A DNA stretch of 64,000 bases from Xiphophorus maculatus. Its lineage: Eukaryota; Chordata; Actinopteri; Cyprinodontiformes; Poeciliidae. The notes beneath the pieces are model-generated. The model saw only the letters and a program-made list of their open reading frames with translations. It did no database searches and was not told the origin of the DNA. The stretch is from assembly GCF_002775205.1 (NCBI RefSeq), contig NC_036456.1, positions 10,009,463 through 10,073,462 of the forward strand, in the 5' to 3' direction. Shown in pieces: positions 14,201 through 24,393 of the stretch. The position numbers were made by a program, and so were the translations under genes. Position 1 is the first letter of the stretch. Every line of letters begins with the position of its first letter.

Positions 14201-15318
14201 TGCAGCATGATTGATTTTTCTTTTTAAGAACATCTTAAAGACACATTAAATGCACATTTTCAGCCCGGTCTATGCATATATATGCTATAATAAATCTCAC
14301 TACGTTTCCAGTTTTAGGTTGTTTTAGGATAACTAAACATATGCCAGAATAATTAGGAGAAGAATTTGTTTCAGATTTTCTTTTTTAAGTCAAATATTTA
14401 CTAAGCGTTTTAGCAGTCAGGGTTTTGTAAGCTTCTGATGGGTTAATTTGCAACATTTGAACAAAATGAAGCTGCACTTGTGGGTGTATTTTAAGGTAGA
14501 CACCCAGAGCATAATGCTTCCTTGAGTGACATCATGAAAAATAGGCAGAGTTATCAGAAAGACAATGGTTGGCCATCAGTGGCGGTTTTTGATAAAGGCA
14601 ATATGGGCAGATGCCCAGGGCGGCACAAGAACAGGTGGGCAGTGGAGCTGCTGTAGCTCCTCAGTGCTGCATCATCAAGAGTTAAAATGCCAGTCAGAGA
14701 GGAAGAAACCATTACTTCAAAAGCAACATAAAAATCAAGATTACAGTTTACAAACGTACGCAGCGACAAAGTCGTGACACTGACTTTGAAGAAGGAGGGA
14801 CTGGTGCACTGTACACAAGTGAAGGCTTCCTGATGAAAGACATTGTGAAAATATTGAAGCAACATGTCAAGGCATCAACCTGGAAGTTAAAGCTTGCATA
14901 CAAATGGGACTTCCTAATGGACAAAAAGCATAACCGCTAACCAGCGAGTATGAATAGGCCAAAACACCAACAAACTATTATGAAAAGCTTGTGGGAAATT
15001 ATCCAACTTGTTGTTTTTTTTAACCAATGTCACACAGTTTTAAATATAATGCTACTAAAAAATCTGAAAACTTTTATCTTTGAAGAAAAATCTGAAAATG
15101 TTTCACTTATTCTGGCATTAGTAATTAAATACCAACTCACTTAAAAGAGGAAAAAAGTTTAATCTGATTTAATGTCAGGCTCTTCTACAAATTATAAAGG
15201 TTTTTCTGGTTTGTGCGAGTGAACTTGTACAGCAACCTTCAACCAGGAAACGCTGATGGATTCTATTTGAGAAGAGTAAATAAAATAACAGAAACTCACT
15301 CTTCTTTGCAGCAGCCAT
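8391..15318 (-). CDS. adissp: C20orf27/ADISSP homolog, first two coding exons (partial)
   Basis: Coding exon 1 is 15300-15318 (MAAAKK plus one base) with donor GTGAGT. Coding exon 2 is 8391-8530, with acceptor TTTTTCAG and donor AAG|GTGGGG. Joined, they read 53 codons in phase. The block SHVHFDEKLHDSVVMVT matches my memory of human C20orf27, whose N-terminus is MAAANKG; that protein has been named adipose secreted signalling protein. It is small and globular, with no signal peptide or membrane segment visible here. Its first intron is about 6.8 kb and full of repeats. The following exon, which in human starts VGFLK, was not found between 1 and 8390, so the gene runs off the left edge. It lies head to tail with GBA2, and the duplication starts about 0.8 kb upstream of its start codon. 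The homology is firm from the 17-residue block; the symbol is less certain. Confidence 0.8.
10493..10548. repeat. TA microsatellite, left of Tc1-like element
   Basis: A long run of TA dinucleotides ends directly at the left terminus of the Tc1-like element that starts at 10549. Confidence 0.95.
10549..11178 (+). mobile_element. Tc1/mariner-like element, internally deleted
   Basis: The left end CATTGCTCAAAAAAATAAAG and the inverted right end CTTTATTTTTTTTAGCAGTG are terminal inverted repeats flanked by TA, as Tc1 elements require. The interior keeps the known 5' and 3' flanks of a common fish Tc1 family. The transposase is missing: the sequence jumps at about 10877 from CACACAAGTGGC to GTTGTAGGGAGG, which in intact elements I recall lie roughly a kilobase apart. 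It is therefore a non-autonomous deletion derivative. Orientation is given relative to the recalled transposase. Confidence 0.85.
11179..11240. repeat. TA microsatellite, right of Tc1-like element
   Basis: A second run of TA dinucleotides abuts the right end of the Tc1-like element, so the element sits inside a TA array. Confidence 0.95.
11241..14576. other. Non-coding intronic sequence
   Basis: This part of the presumed first intron of the C20orf27-like gene shows only a T run at about 12210-12229 and AT-rich unique sequence. No exon or RNA gene could be supported. Confidence 0.45.
14577..14945. mobile_element. hAT-type fragment, ends unclear
   Basis: The left end CAGTGGCGGTTTTTGATAAAG followed by GATGCCCAGGGCGGCA resembles the start of a common fish hAT-like repeat. 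The right part has no clear terminal repeat. Only a fragment seems to remain, and no transposase is readable. Confidence 0.35.
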
Positions 15319-17465
15319 GTCACTCGATTTGGGCCAGCAGGAAGACTCTTGGATGTCCACTGTCACAGCTTTGTCATTTCAGCAGTCTGACCTCAGAACA
15401 ACCCTGCAAAACCAGGTTAGGACGCAATGAGAGAGAGAAGCTTCGGGCAAAACAAACAGAGGAGCGTCGTTAAGCTGGGAACAGGTGGAAATCATTAGAT
15501 CAGCCGATATGTGCTAAAAGAGAAGGGAAAAGGTAACTGGCGAACATGAGGGATTAAAAAGAGGATGCAAGGGTTTTTGGCACAACTCGATATTTACAAG
15601 AAGTTCAGGAGAGAGATCAGCGGGGTCATGCGAGTGGAGCCCAGAGTACCGCGGCCTCCCGACAGAGGCTTCAATTAAAGGAAAACAACAAAACCGTCTA
15701 AGAGGCTTAGCTGCGTAGGAGCTGACGCCGCAGTTGGTGGGCTTCGTGCAGACGGAGAATGGCTATAACATCTTATGTTCTGAAAGATATACACACTGCA
15801 GACCTTCAAAAAGCTAAAAGCAAAATATAAAACGGAAGGGAAACATAAATACAGAGCTGGTAGAAGGGAGAACAGAAGAGCTGTTGTTGTGCAACATTTA
15901 CCAAGGCACGCTTGACACGTTTCTCCTACAGGGTGAGCTGACCTGTTATTAAAAGCCAGATGAATGCATTCCGAGTCTAAATTAATCTGGTGACATTGTA
16001 ACAAAACCTCCTAACCATTTTTAGAAGAAGGCAACTGCAGGGGATAAAGTGAGCTTTAAACAGGGAACAAAAAAAGGAAACAAGAAACAGCAAAATATGC
16101 CCCATAGTTCTGAAGTCGACCGAGGCCAACGACTAATGCTATTAGTTGCAAAATATGCCAACCGATGCTTTATGAAAAGCTCACAAGTTGTTGCCAAGTT
16201 TTAAAGGCACTGAATTTAGGTTAGCGGTTTATGTATAAGATCAAACCTGCACAGGGGCGTTTTCAGCACGGTTTACCATTCATAGGCATCTCAGTCAGAT
16301 TATCATTGAGAGTAAGTTCACATCAGTAATTACGTTCATAGAGTCAACCTCATGAGATTCACTATTCACATGGCAATCAATTTCAGTTCACTTTGATGAC
16401 AATTGCTTACAGCTAATGAGAATTCAAAAGTCAGTTTCTCTGAACATTTGAATGTTAGACCAGAACAAGTACGATGCACATAACACTTTTTTGGTGGCTC
16501 CTTTCGACTGAATTACTACATCAGTGCGACACGGCATAGAGGTTCTGTTGAGGTCTAGTGAAAGCTGATGTTGTTTTGATAGCTGCCTTAGCGTCATCTG
16601 TGTTGTTGGGGTTCCAAGTCTGGCAATTTTGGCTGATGACACGTCATTAGCCTGACGGTCACTGATTGGCTAGGTGGTGAAGTCACCGGTTGCGTCACAA
16701 GACCAACTCCATCACAATAACACCTTTAGTAAAGACAACTGTGATTAAGTGCAGTAGGTGTTTTTTAGGGACAGTGAGAGACTGAACAGAATGTTTAGCC
16801 TAGCTTCCATGCCTTCAACTGTTGGGTTGCGTTTATGGCACGCAAATATCACGTCACTCTATTTTCCTGACTCTGGGACTCGGGAATTAAAGTCTTTCAA
16901 TTAATTTTATGTTTGGTGACATTCCAACCTATTAAAATATGCACTTGTATTGCTAAATCCTCTTTAAAAAGCCCAGAGATAAAAGTTTCTCTCATTTTAT
17001 CATAATGCCAGATCTCAGTTTCGACAGTATGTAGTTACTCTGGCTAATTAACAAAAGTTCAGCCAAATAAAAAACAGACAGACCATGTGATAATATTGCA
17101 CAGTTCAGTGACTGGCTTGACATATTTTCTCGCAGGAACCACAGACATCTGTGAGAACAGGGACGAGAAGAATCACTTGCGGTTTGTCCTTCCTTCTTTA
17201 ACGTCAGCCAAGGTGGAAGATCAAGGCACGGTGCGAAGAAAGCCTGCAGAGTGAGGAACACGACAGAGCACGAAAATCTACAGCGTCGCATCCTCCGAGA
17301 GCGTCGCGGATCCAGGGGATGATCCACTTTAAGCAGTGCAAATATATCAGTGCCGTTTTAAGCGCCTAAATGTGTCACTATGATTAGAATAACACCGGTG
17401 GGATTCAAATGTGCATGCCTCAAACATTGGGGGCAGAAGTAGGAGCTAATAAGCATCAAAGTAGT

Positions 17466-17840
17466 TAGGGGAGGGTATTTATCATGTCACTGATGATTTA
17501 TCGTGATAGTTTTCTTATCACTATAAGTATTTTTGACAATAGTATTGAAAATGTTATTGTCACTATTTTCTCCAATGTTCCATGACAGCATCAATAAATA
17601 TCAGTAATTTCAAAAATACAATTAAGTGCAGTTACTTTGTGCAACTTAATGATGTAAATCACACTTCTCTTATTAAGGAGCATCCTGAACAATCCTACTT
17701 CTAATTTGAATGTTTTTCAAGAGCAATATTTGTGTTTGTGGCACAGCCAGCCAGTTACCTAGAAACCCAATTATCGTCATTTTCATCATTATCACTATGG
17801 TACCACAAATATTGTGATTAAAAAGTCCATATCGCCCCTA
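17466..17840. mobile_element. MITE family A, copy in duplication copy 1
   Basis: The left end AGGGGAGGGTATTTATC and the right end CCATATCGCCCCTA match the ends of the element at 4885-5261, and internal blocks such as AATTAAGTGCAGTTACTTTG match closely. It predates the duplication, because copy 2 has it at the same relative place. Confidence 0.6.
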
Positions 17841-19310
17841 AAAGTATCATACGGATGTTAAATCAAATGCTTCAGGTCATCAGTGTCACATCGGTAAAGG
17901 TTTACTTTGGAAACCTTTAAGAATTACAAAGCACATATTGATGGAATTGCTTTTACTTAAAACACAAATTAAGCAATTATTGATATTGTTGCAAAGATGT
18001 TACAGTAAGAAACATGGTTAGCAAGGAACCGTAAATCTAGCATATCATGCCTGTATGCTCCAAACATAGCGGATCAGTTTATTTTCATTGTAGTAAAGTA
18101 TTCACATGTAATATAGACATAAATGAGCCTAAAATTATCTTATTATTGTGCAATTTGGCTCAATTGTAGAAATATCTGAAAGGTTTCTAATAAAGTGTAT
18201 ATCCACACACTTTTTATTTCTTTCTTTTTACGATAAATTGGCTGTTAGAGCTTCTTCTTTGCACCTTTTTGAGCCACTGCACCTGGACGCTCTGCACCAC
18301 AACAAACCATCGCTGACAGTTATCTGTGTGTGAGTTATACACAACCTGGCTAAAATGCTACTTTAGTTCCAGTCCACTGCGGCCTGCCTTCATCATAACT
18401 GGTGCTATTTTGCAAAACATGCACCTTATATTTCATATATTTGATGTTCAGATCAAAAAGGTTATAGCTGCGGGTTTTTTCCCCACGCATTAGCCTCTAT
18501 ATACATATAGACTTACGACAGTAGCCTTCGCACAAAGTGAGCACTGAGTTTGTGTTGTTTGCATGAAGACCATAGTTAAATCCAGAAACCAAACCATGCA
18601 TTTGTAAATGTCGGCCCTCCCCCACCTCTGAGCCTGAGTTCAGTAAATAAAATTTAAGATGACACAGAGAGCAGCAACAGGTACTCATTTCCTGCTCCGA
18701 GACTGGTACTGTGTATGAAAGCAATATCCTCTGTCATGACTTAAACAGGTAAACAGTGGCAGGGACAGAAACGTATCTGATTGTAATAGGCGCTGCATGC
18801 TTTAAATAGTCAGAAATGGCAGGAACTCCCTAAAATAATACAACTACTGACAACAAAAGACACTTTACCAGCATGTAGTAACAGTATTTATATGTGTTGT
18901 TCTCATTTAAAAGACCATTTAAAATGTGAGTTATTTTAGCCTTTTGTTCCCCCTTAATAAAAGTGAAGTTACCCTCCAGCTATAGTCAGTCAAAAACAAC
19001 ATATTGTATCATAGCATTACTGTGGATGAGCCCTCTCTGTGTGGATTAATGCAGCCTGCAGTGCACAACAGGAATAACCAGTGTACTACTACACAAACAG
19101 CAGCCAAACACGTAGCTGCTTAAAATAACATTCAGAACTTGCACAGCAAAACACTGAAAACTAACTCTCAGTTAGCGCTAGCTAATAAAAGCATTTACAC
19201 TCATTCTTTTCACAAAAGCCTTAAGTTTTACATTAAAAAAAGTTGCTGCGTGGAAAACAGACGTCTAAAGGCACATTTATTTTTGGCTCTTTCTGTCGAA
19301 AAACATAACT

Positions 19311-19470
19311 TACCTTAGCGTACTAAGGTGGCTTGCTAGGTTTGACTGCGGTGAAAAGACAACAAAGCGAAGCAGCGAGTCCGTGGAAGTGTTGCTGAAT
19401 AAAAGCAGCTCCTTAAATCCCGAAGAACCCGCTCAAACTCTCCGCTTCCCCTTGTTTTGGCACTTTGTCT
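19311..19470 (-). other. Possible 5' non-coding exon with strong donor (also 33370-33528)
   Basis: Read on the minus strand, CTAAG|GTAAGTTATG at 19314 is a near-consensus splice donor. The sequence upstream of it is relatively GC-rich and CpG-containing. The same donor is in copy 2 near 33372. No matching acceptor or coding exon was identified downstream. It could be an upstream non-coding exon of the C20orf27-like gene, or chance. Confidence 0.2.
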
Positions 19471-19708
19471 CTCTCTGCAGGGGTAATTTCCGATCACATG
19501 GTGGCCTGAACACGCCTCCTGGTCTTCCACCTTCACGGCACTCTTATTAACTACCGGTTTAACATTTATGTTTACAGCTGCAGCTGTAACCTGCACCAAC
19601 ACACTGCATTATTAAGCTCTCCAATCAGCTGATGAGTAGTGCCCTAGGCCAGGTTTATAACAGGAGCCCCGCTCTTCTTTGAGTGAGTTACAGGAGTGTT
19701 GTATGAAA

Positions 19709-19722
19709 GCGCCACCTGGCGG
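19709..19722 (-). promoter_or_regulatory. CTCF-like motif, copy 1
   Basis: GCGCCACCTGGCGG reads on the minus strand as CCGCCAGGTGGCGC. That differs at two positions from the vertebrate CTCF core CCACCAGGGGGCGC. It lies about 450 bp from the tRNA-Lys gene and is repeated exactly in copy 2. Confidence 0.4.
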
Positions 19723-20171
19723 TGCTTCGTGTGCATTGACATTTCTAATGCTTTTTGAAATTGCAGTGCAGGTGCCTCTCAATAAAACAATAAAGTCCAT
19801 TACTTCTATAATTCAATTTCTAAAAGATGAGACGAATGTCATTGAGATTGAGTGTTCATTTCTGTTCATTTTTCTAAATTACTTGTTTACTTTTAATGTC
19901 ATTTACATAAACCTGCATTTGTTTTCCACACTGTAATAAAACATGTTTTATTCCATATAGTTTAGTTGAATTCTATTGCTTTAAATGATTTCCATTGTAC
20001 ATTCAAATTAATCATCCACATTACCCACAAGTTGTAACGTCGTTTGGTTGATCGCAAACTGGTCTTGACAAATAATTCTCTGAGATCTTTTTAAATCTTT
20101 TAATCTTATTTTCAAATCTCTGTTTCCATGTGATTTTTCTAGGAATTTACACACACAAAAAAAAAACTTCG

Positions 20172-20244
20172 CGCCCAACGTGGGGCTCGAACCCACGACC
20201 CTGAGATTAAGAGTCTCATGCTCTACCGACTGAGCTAGCCGGGC
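20172..20244 (-). tRNA. tRNA-Lys (CTT), copy 1
   Basis: The minus strand folds as a complete 73-nt tRNA. The acceptor stem GCCCGGC pairs with GTTGGGC (one G-T pair). There is a D arm with AGTCGGTA, an anticodon stem TGAGA/TCTCA around loop CTCTTAA (anticodon CTT) and a T arm GTGGG-TTCGAGC-CCCAC. A T run follows directly and would serve as a Pol III terminator. A and B boxes are intact. No intron. Confidence 0.95.
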
Positions 20245-20504
20245 TACAGACATCCCGGACGCGTGAGCTATAAAACACATTTGAAGTAAGATGACACTTT
20301 CTGATGTGTTTTATTTATTCTGCCAGCCCAAAGCCAAACAACTTAACAACAAGTACCGCGCTGTGTACATTAGCTTTTTTTAAGGGCAATCAGTTTATCG
20401 CCTATTTTAGAGTCTTCATTGACTTTGTTTCCACGTCTTTCAGCTCTTTCCCTGTGCTAAAAGTGTAGATTACAAATGAAATGTTAAAAAAGCAAAACAT
20501 TCAC

Positions 20505-20545
20505 CGTCACTGGGTGGGCTCGAACCACCAACCTTTCGGTTAACA
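20505..20545 (-). pseudogene. 3' half of tRNA-Asn (GTT), truncated in the anticodon loop
   Basis: These 41 bp match the 3' part of the neighbouring tRNA-Asn genes, with one mismatch in the acceptor stem. The match stops inside the anticodon loop, just before TGTTAA. Beyond 20545 the sequence is unrelated. The left flank is the same as that of the copy 2 gene at 34564-34637, so this is the left breakpoint of the structural difference between the two copies. Confidence 0.85.
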
Positions 20546-21117
20546 ATAGTCTGCTTGGGGGGGGGAAGACAGGAAGGAAGGGGGAAGAAAGGGGAAGAGT
20601 GAGGCCGATCCCAGAGTCGCGAGTTCGATCCTACCAGTCGCCATACTATGTTTTAGTGAAAAGATTTCCCACAATTAATGTTTAAGTGTTATGAAGTAAC
20701 GGCTGTTTTTTGTATCTTGAAAACATTTTAAATGCTTTTTTGTACAGATAGTGTAGTACTGTAAACTAAAACCCAACACTTGTCATAAAAGGCTTTCTTT
20801 TTAAAACTTTGAATTGCTTAATTAATTTTGCTTTTTTATTCTGATATATTCAAATTAATGTGTTAAATTATACTGTATACTATATACTTGATGTATATTT
20901 TAATGTCCTTAATCATACCCAGTGCTTATTTTCATTTTTCACAGCAAAACAGTGACTGAAACTAAAATTGCAAGTGTCTTTCCTAAAGTACTTTGAGTGA
21001 AGTGAATGATATCTTTTTTTCTAGTGTATGCTTAAATTACCAATAATTCAGAATTTGAAGCAGCTCATATTTACTCACAAAAGACCATAGACCTTATCGG
21101 TTTAAAAGAACCAAATA
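20546..21117. other. Non-coding sequence unique to copy 1
   Basis: A purine-rich stretch (about 20553-20605) is followed by a fragment CGAGTTCGATCC that superficially looks like a tRNA T arm, but no tRNA can be folded. The rest is AT-rich. It has no counterpart in copy 2. Confidence 0.4.
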
Positions 21118-21483
21118 TTTATTCAACAATTAAGACAGTGAATTAAACATTTTTAGTTAGTCCCAAAACATTGTAGCATTTGGATGCAACACATTTCCAT
21201 TGAAGTCTCCCATTTCTTTTTCTTAACCAAGAAATTTGTGGTTTGCTGAAGGACTTAAATCCTTTTACTGTATGGTTTGTTGAATTACTTTGTGTACACA
21301 ATGACAATAAGAATAAATATCTGTATCATTAACCCAAAACAAAATAAACACACTATGAACTAAATAAAACTTATATACAGTGAAGTTATTTAAAATAAAG
21401 AAAATGCTTATTTTTTCTTTTTAATTTGTTCCAGCCACTGCTCTTTAGTGAGACTTTCATTAGAGGGACAGTAAATTTGCCCT
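21118..21483 (-). other. Likely 3' UTR and poly(A) signal of the DUF6729-like gene
   Basis: On the minus strand AATAAA lies at 21118-21123, about 360 bp past the stop codon of the gene at 21484-23316. A second reading frame over 21420-21470 continues as protein-like sequence (see findings). Confidence 0.4.
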
Positions 21484-23316
21484 CTATATTGGCTGTGTCC
21501 TGTCTCTCATCAGCCTGATCACTCGTATGTCACAAGCATACCTGGAAGGCAGATTAACAAAGTATTTATTTTGCAGTTACATTTGCATGTAATGTAATAT
21601 CTTCATTCCTTCAGTTAGCATTTTACTAAATGTTTTACTCACTTTTGGGTGAGGATGAGCCGAAATAGTTTCTGGTGCGGCAAGTCCAGCTGGTCTCGGA
21701 TGCTCTGGGATGTTGATAGATACGTGAGATTACACCCGCTGCACCTGAGTGTCTCCGTCACAAGGAGGTAATACCTATCAATATCCAGGACTTTCCGAGC
21801 CCTCTTGTGGATGCCAGCACCTGTAAGATGATTCCCACAAGTTTTGCAGAACACCCTGACCTTCCACTGATGGTAGGGCATCCATACGAGGAGCCGATGT
21901 GAAAAAAACCTCTCAGGTGTTGGCACCTGATGGTAAATGAGGGTCGGCGCAGGAGGCTCGTACCACAGCTTTAAATCTGGGCGCAGTTTGCCAGATTTAA
22001 AGAGGGTATTTGAGATCCATCTTTGATCCTGCACAGGGATGGTTTTCCTCATCTCACTCGGCAACCAGAAAGAAGCTGCATTATCACCTGCAGCTGGTTG
22101 TAACAGAGACGTTGAAGGCTGTTCCTAAAAACAACAGAACATAAATATGTTTGAAAACAGATATCTTAGAACTGCTTTACTTTAATAAATATACAATGCT
22201 GTACTCACAGATGCAACTGTCTTGCCGGAGTGTGTCTGGGAGGATGGAGCAACACTAGGGCTCCTCACAGAGGGTGGAGAAGGACTTGGGCTCCTCAAGG
22301 AGGATGGAGAGGGACTTGGGCTCCTCACAGAGGATGGAGAGGGACTTGGGCTCCTCACAGAGGATGGAGAGGGACTTGGGCTCCTCACAGAGGATGGAGA
22401 GGGACTTGGGCTCCTCACAGAGGATGGAGAGGGACTAGGGCTCCTCACAGAGGGTGGAGAGGGACTTGGGCTCCTCACAGAGGATGGAGAGGGACTCGGT
22501 GTCTTCCGGGCCACCAAGTTTGGCTTCACTGAATCCGAAAGAGAACCCCCAAAATAGGACTTAGTGAACTGAAACGAGAAATGTACAATCATGTGAAGTA
22601 TATACTTTATAAATCACTACATCAAAATAAGCACAAGAAAATGTTTTGTTCAAAAACTATTATAGTTTGTTGCCAAGACAGAATCAATAATATAAAGTAT
22701 TGAGCAAACAAACAAGAACATTTACCCTTGACAAAGATGGAGGGGACCTCAGGAAACAGCGGGTGGCTGTTGCTGTATCTCCAGAATTAGATTGTGAACC
22801 CACAGACTGTGGGGTCAAAGAAGGAGGTGCAGAAGGAGGCTGCAGTGCAGGCTACCAAAACAAAGATATTTTAAGTATAAAAGTCACCATTCACCAGAAT
22901 TGCAAGAGACAAGACATAGCTTCAAATTTGACTAAGAAGTGATTGTTATTAGATATTATTTTAAACCAGCTTACTTTAACAGTGTGAAAGCCACAGTCAC
23001 AAGTGACAGACGCTCCAAAAAGGGTGGTCTGTCCCCGAACTTGCATGGGGCATTTTTCTATCTGAAACAGTGTAACATAATCTTATTAATGACAGCTACT
23101 CAAGTCTGTCCTTTTTTATAAACATATCTACACACACAAGTGAATGAAACAGTGACTTCACTTTACCTTCTGATAGATATCATGCCATTTCTTCTGCCTT
23201 GGGGCTGGTCTATTCCCTGCATTGGAAGGCCAAACCCCAGTGCTGGCAAATGCCTTAAGCCTTGCCATCCACTCCCCATCCCCCATACCTTTGTGGCTCT
23301 TTGGCTTGGTGCTCAT
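21484..23316 (-). CDS. DUF6729-like zinc-binding protein, six coding exons, N-terminal half of a fish-expanded family
   Basis: Coding exons are 23167-23316, 22975-23061, 22726-22851, 22209-22568, 21643-22124 and 21484-21541. All junctions are GT-AG, and the joined frame is 1263 bp (420 residues) without interruption. It starts MSTKPKSHKGMGDGEWMARL. Residues 51-79 hold a small CxC/H cluster, 80-121 are Pro/Ser-rich, and about 140-225 are a ten-residue SPSPSPSSVR repeat. A zinc-ribbon-like block has CKTC at 334-337 and CSGC at 369-372 around GAGIHKRARKVLD. The last exon gives YACDIRVIRLMRD, typical of the family before its transposase-like C-terminal part, which is absent here. I believe Pfam calls the family DUF6729; its function is unknown. 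The gene occurs only in duplication copy 1. It could be a live truncated gene or a recently stranded copy of a mobile gene. Confidence 0.65.
22249..22503. repeat. 30-bp coding minisatellite
   Basis: About 8.5 copies of a 30-bp unit around CTCCTCACAGAGGATGGAGA, encoding SPSPSPSSVR on the minus strand within exon 4 of the DUF6729-like gene. The long plus-strand frames here are mirror artefacts of the repeat. Confidence 0.95.
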
Positions 23317-23474
23317 CTGAAGATAACATTGGGAATTAGCAGAATCAAATTCCATAAACTAATGATGCACTTTGTGCACAACTAACAATGGGTATGACAT
23401 AAAAGCATTTAAAAGTAAAATCAAAGCCATAGTTTTCTGTGCTAATTATGATGAGGTAAAAAAAAAAAACTATA

Positions 23475-23510
23475 AACCTCGATCGATCGATCGATCGATC
23501 GATCGAGGTT
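23475..23510. repeat. 36-bp perfect palindrome with a CGAT run
   Basis: AACCTC, a run of GATC/CGAT, then GAGGTT form one perfect inverted repeat without a spacer. It lies between the first coding exon of the DUF6729-like gene and its probable 5' non-coding exon. Confidence 0.9.
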
Positions 23511-23735
23511 GGTCTATATATAGGTTGATATCTATGTATGCATTTACATTTTAACTTAAAATGTTACTACTATATTATAAAATAAAATGTGTCCTTACTC
23601 TTGCACTCAGAACATGACATCATTATGTCGCCCTTTTATTTAACCCACAATATATTATTTTAGCTGATGTACAATTATAAATACGAAATCTGTTTGAACG
23701 ACAACAGACAATAAACAATATTAATGGGTACTCAC

Positions 23736-23880
23736 AGCAAGATCGTTTAGGTCGAGAGATCAATGATGTGATGACGAATCCTTCTTCAACGAAGCTAGGC
23801 TACTGACATCTGACTTTCAGAATCTTCCAACGGTTTTTATTTTTAAAAATAAAATTCGAAATTTGTTTTGTTTGTGGTGG
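23736..23880 (-). other. Probable 5' non-coding exon of the DUF6729-like gene
   Basis: The minus strand shows a donor GCT|GTGAGTACCC at 23736. The next acceptor downstream, TTATCTTCAG at 23317-23319, leads straight into the start codon. The upstream limit of the exon is unknown; the CCAAT-box array begins about 40 bp further up. Confidence 0.45.
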
Positions 23881-23910
23881 TGGGGGGCGTGAGGGCGTCT
23901 GAGGGAGGGA

Positions 23911-24210
23911 GGGCTCACGGTGATTGGCAATGTTCCATTGTGAGCGCGGACATTGATAGGTTCGCATGTCGCCACGGTGATTGGCCGATTTCCATTGTGA
24001 GCGCGGACATTGATAGGTTCGCATGTCGCCACGGTGATTGGCCGATTTCCATTGTGAGCGCGGACATTGATAGGTTCGCATGTCGCCACGGTGATTGGCC
24101 GATTTCCATTGTGAGCGCGGACATTGATAGGCTCGGTCCATTATGAGGCGGTACGACATTGGCTAAACCGTTCAATGTGAGAATGGAGAGGGGCAAGCGC
24201 CATTGGAGGA
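23911..24210 (-). promoter_or_regulatory. Promoter-like 57-bp minisatellite with six CCAAT boxes
   Basis: A 57-bp unit repeats nearly four times over 23911-24141, checked at CATTGATAGG (23951, 24008, 24065, 24122). Each unit carries ATTGG, which is CCAAT on the minus strand, at 23923, 23980, 24037 and 24094. Two more occur at 24158 and 24202. Each unit also has TCCATTGTG and a GCGCGG patch. The position just upstream of the probable first exon suggests an NF-Y-type promoter. The region is absent from copy 2. Confidence 0.5.
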
Positions 24211-24325
24211 GAAACACCGACTAACGTGAGCGACGAGTTGAAAAAAGAACCTAACAAAGAACTGGGTTTTCATGAAAAGCATAATGACCAGAGACAACAG
24301 AAAGAAAGAAAAAAAAAACATTCAC

Positions 24326-24342
24326 CGTCCCTGGGTGGGCTC

Positions 24343-24393
<51 letters not shown>

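Noticed and set aside
19336-19602. An 88-residue minus-strand frame kept unchanged in both duplication copies (also 33394-33660)
   Set aside because: The copies are too young for frame preservation to mean selection. The protein matches nothing I know and overlaps a likely splice donor.
20585-20645. CGAGTTCGATCCTACC, looking like the T arm of another tRNA
   Set aside because: The stem does not pair, and no acceptor, D or anticodon arm can be found.
22222-22557. Long plus-strand open frames opposite the Ser-Pro repeat
   Set aside because: They are mirror images of the 30-bp repeat. The minus strand has the consistent exon structure.
23911-24141. Regular 57-bp repeats resembling a CRISPR array
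   Set aside because: The units are contiguous without unique spacers, the genome is a vertebrate, and the units carry CCAAT boxes. It is a minisatellite.
20546-24316. The copy 1-only segment as a single DNA transposon aimed at tRNA genes
   Set aside because: Its ends are not inverted repeats, there is no short target duplication, and the flanking 55-bp repeats are better explained by tRNA recombination.
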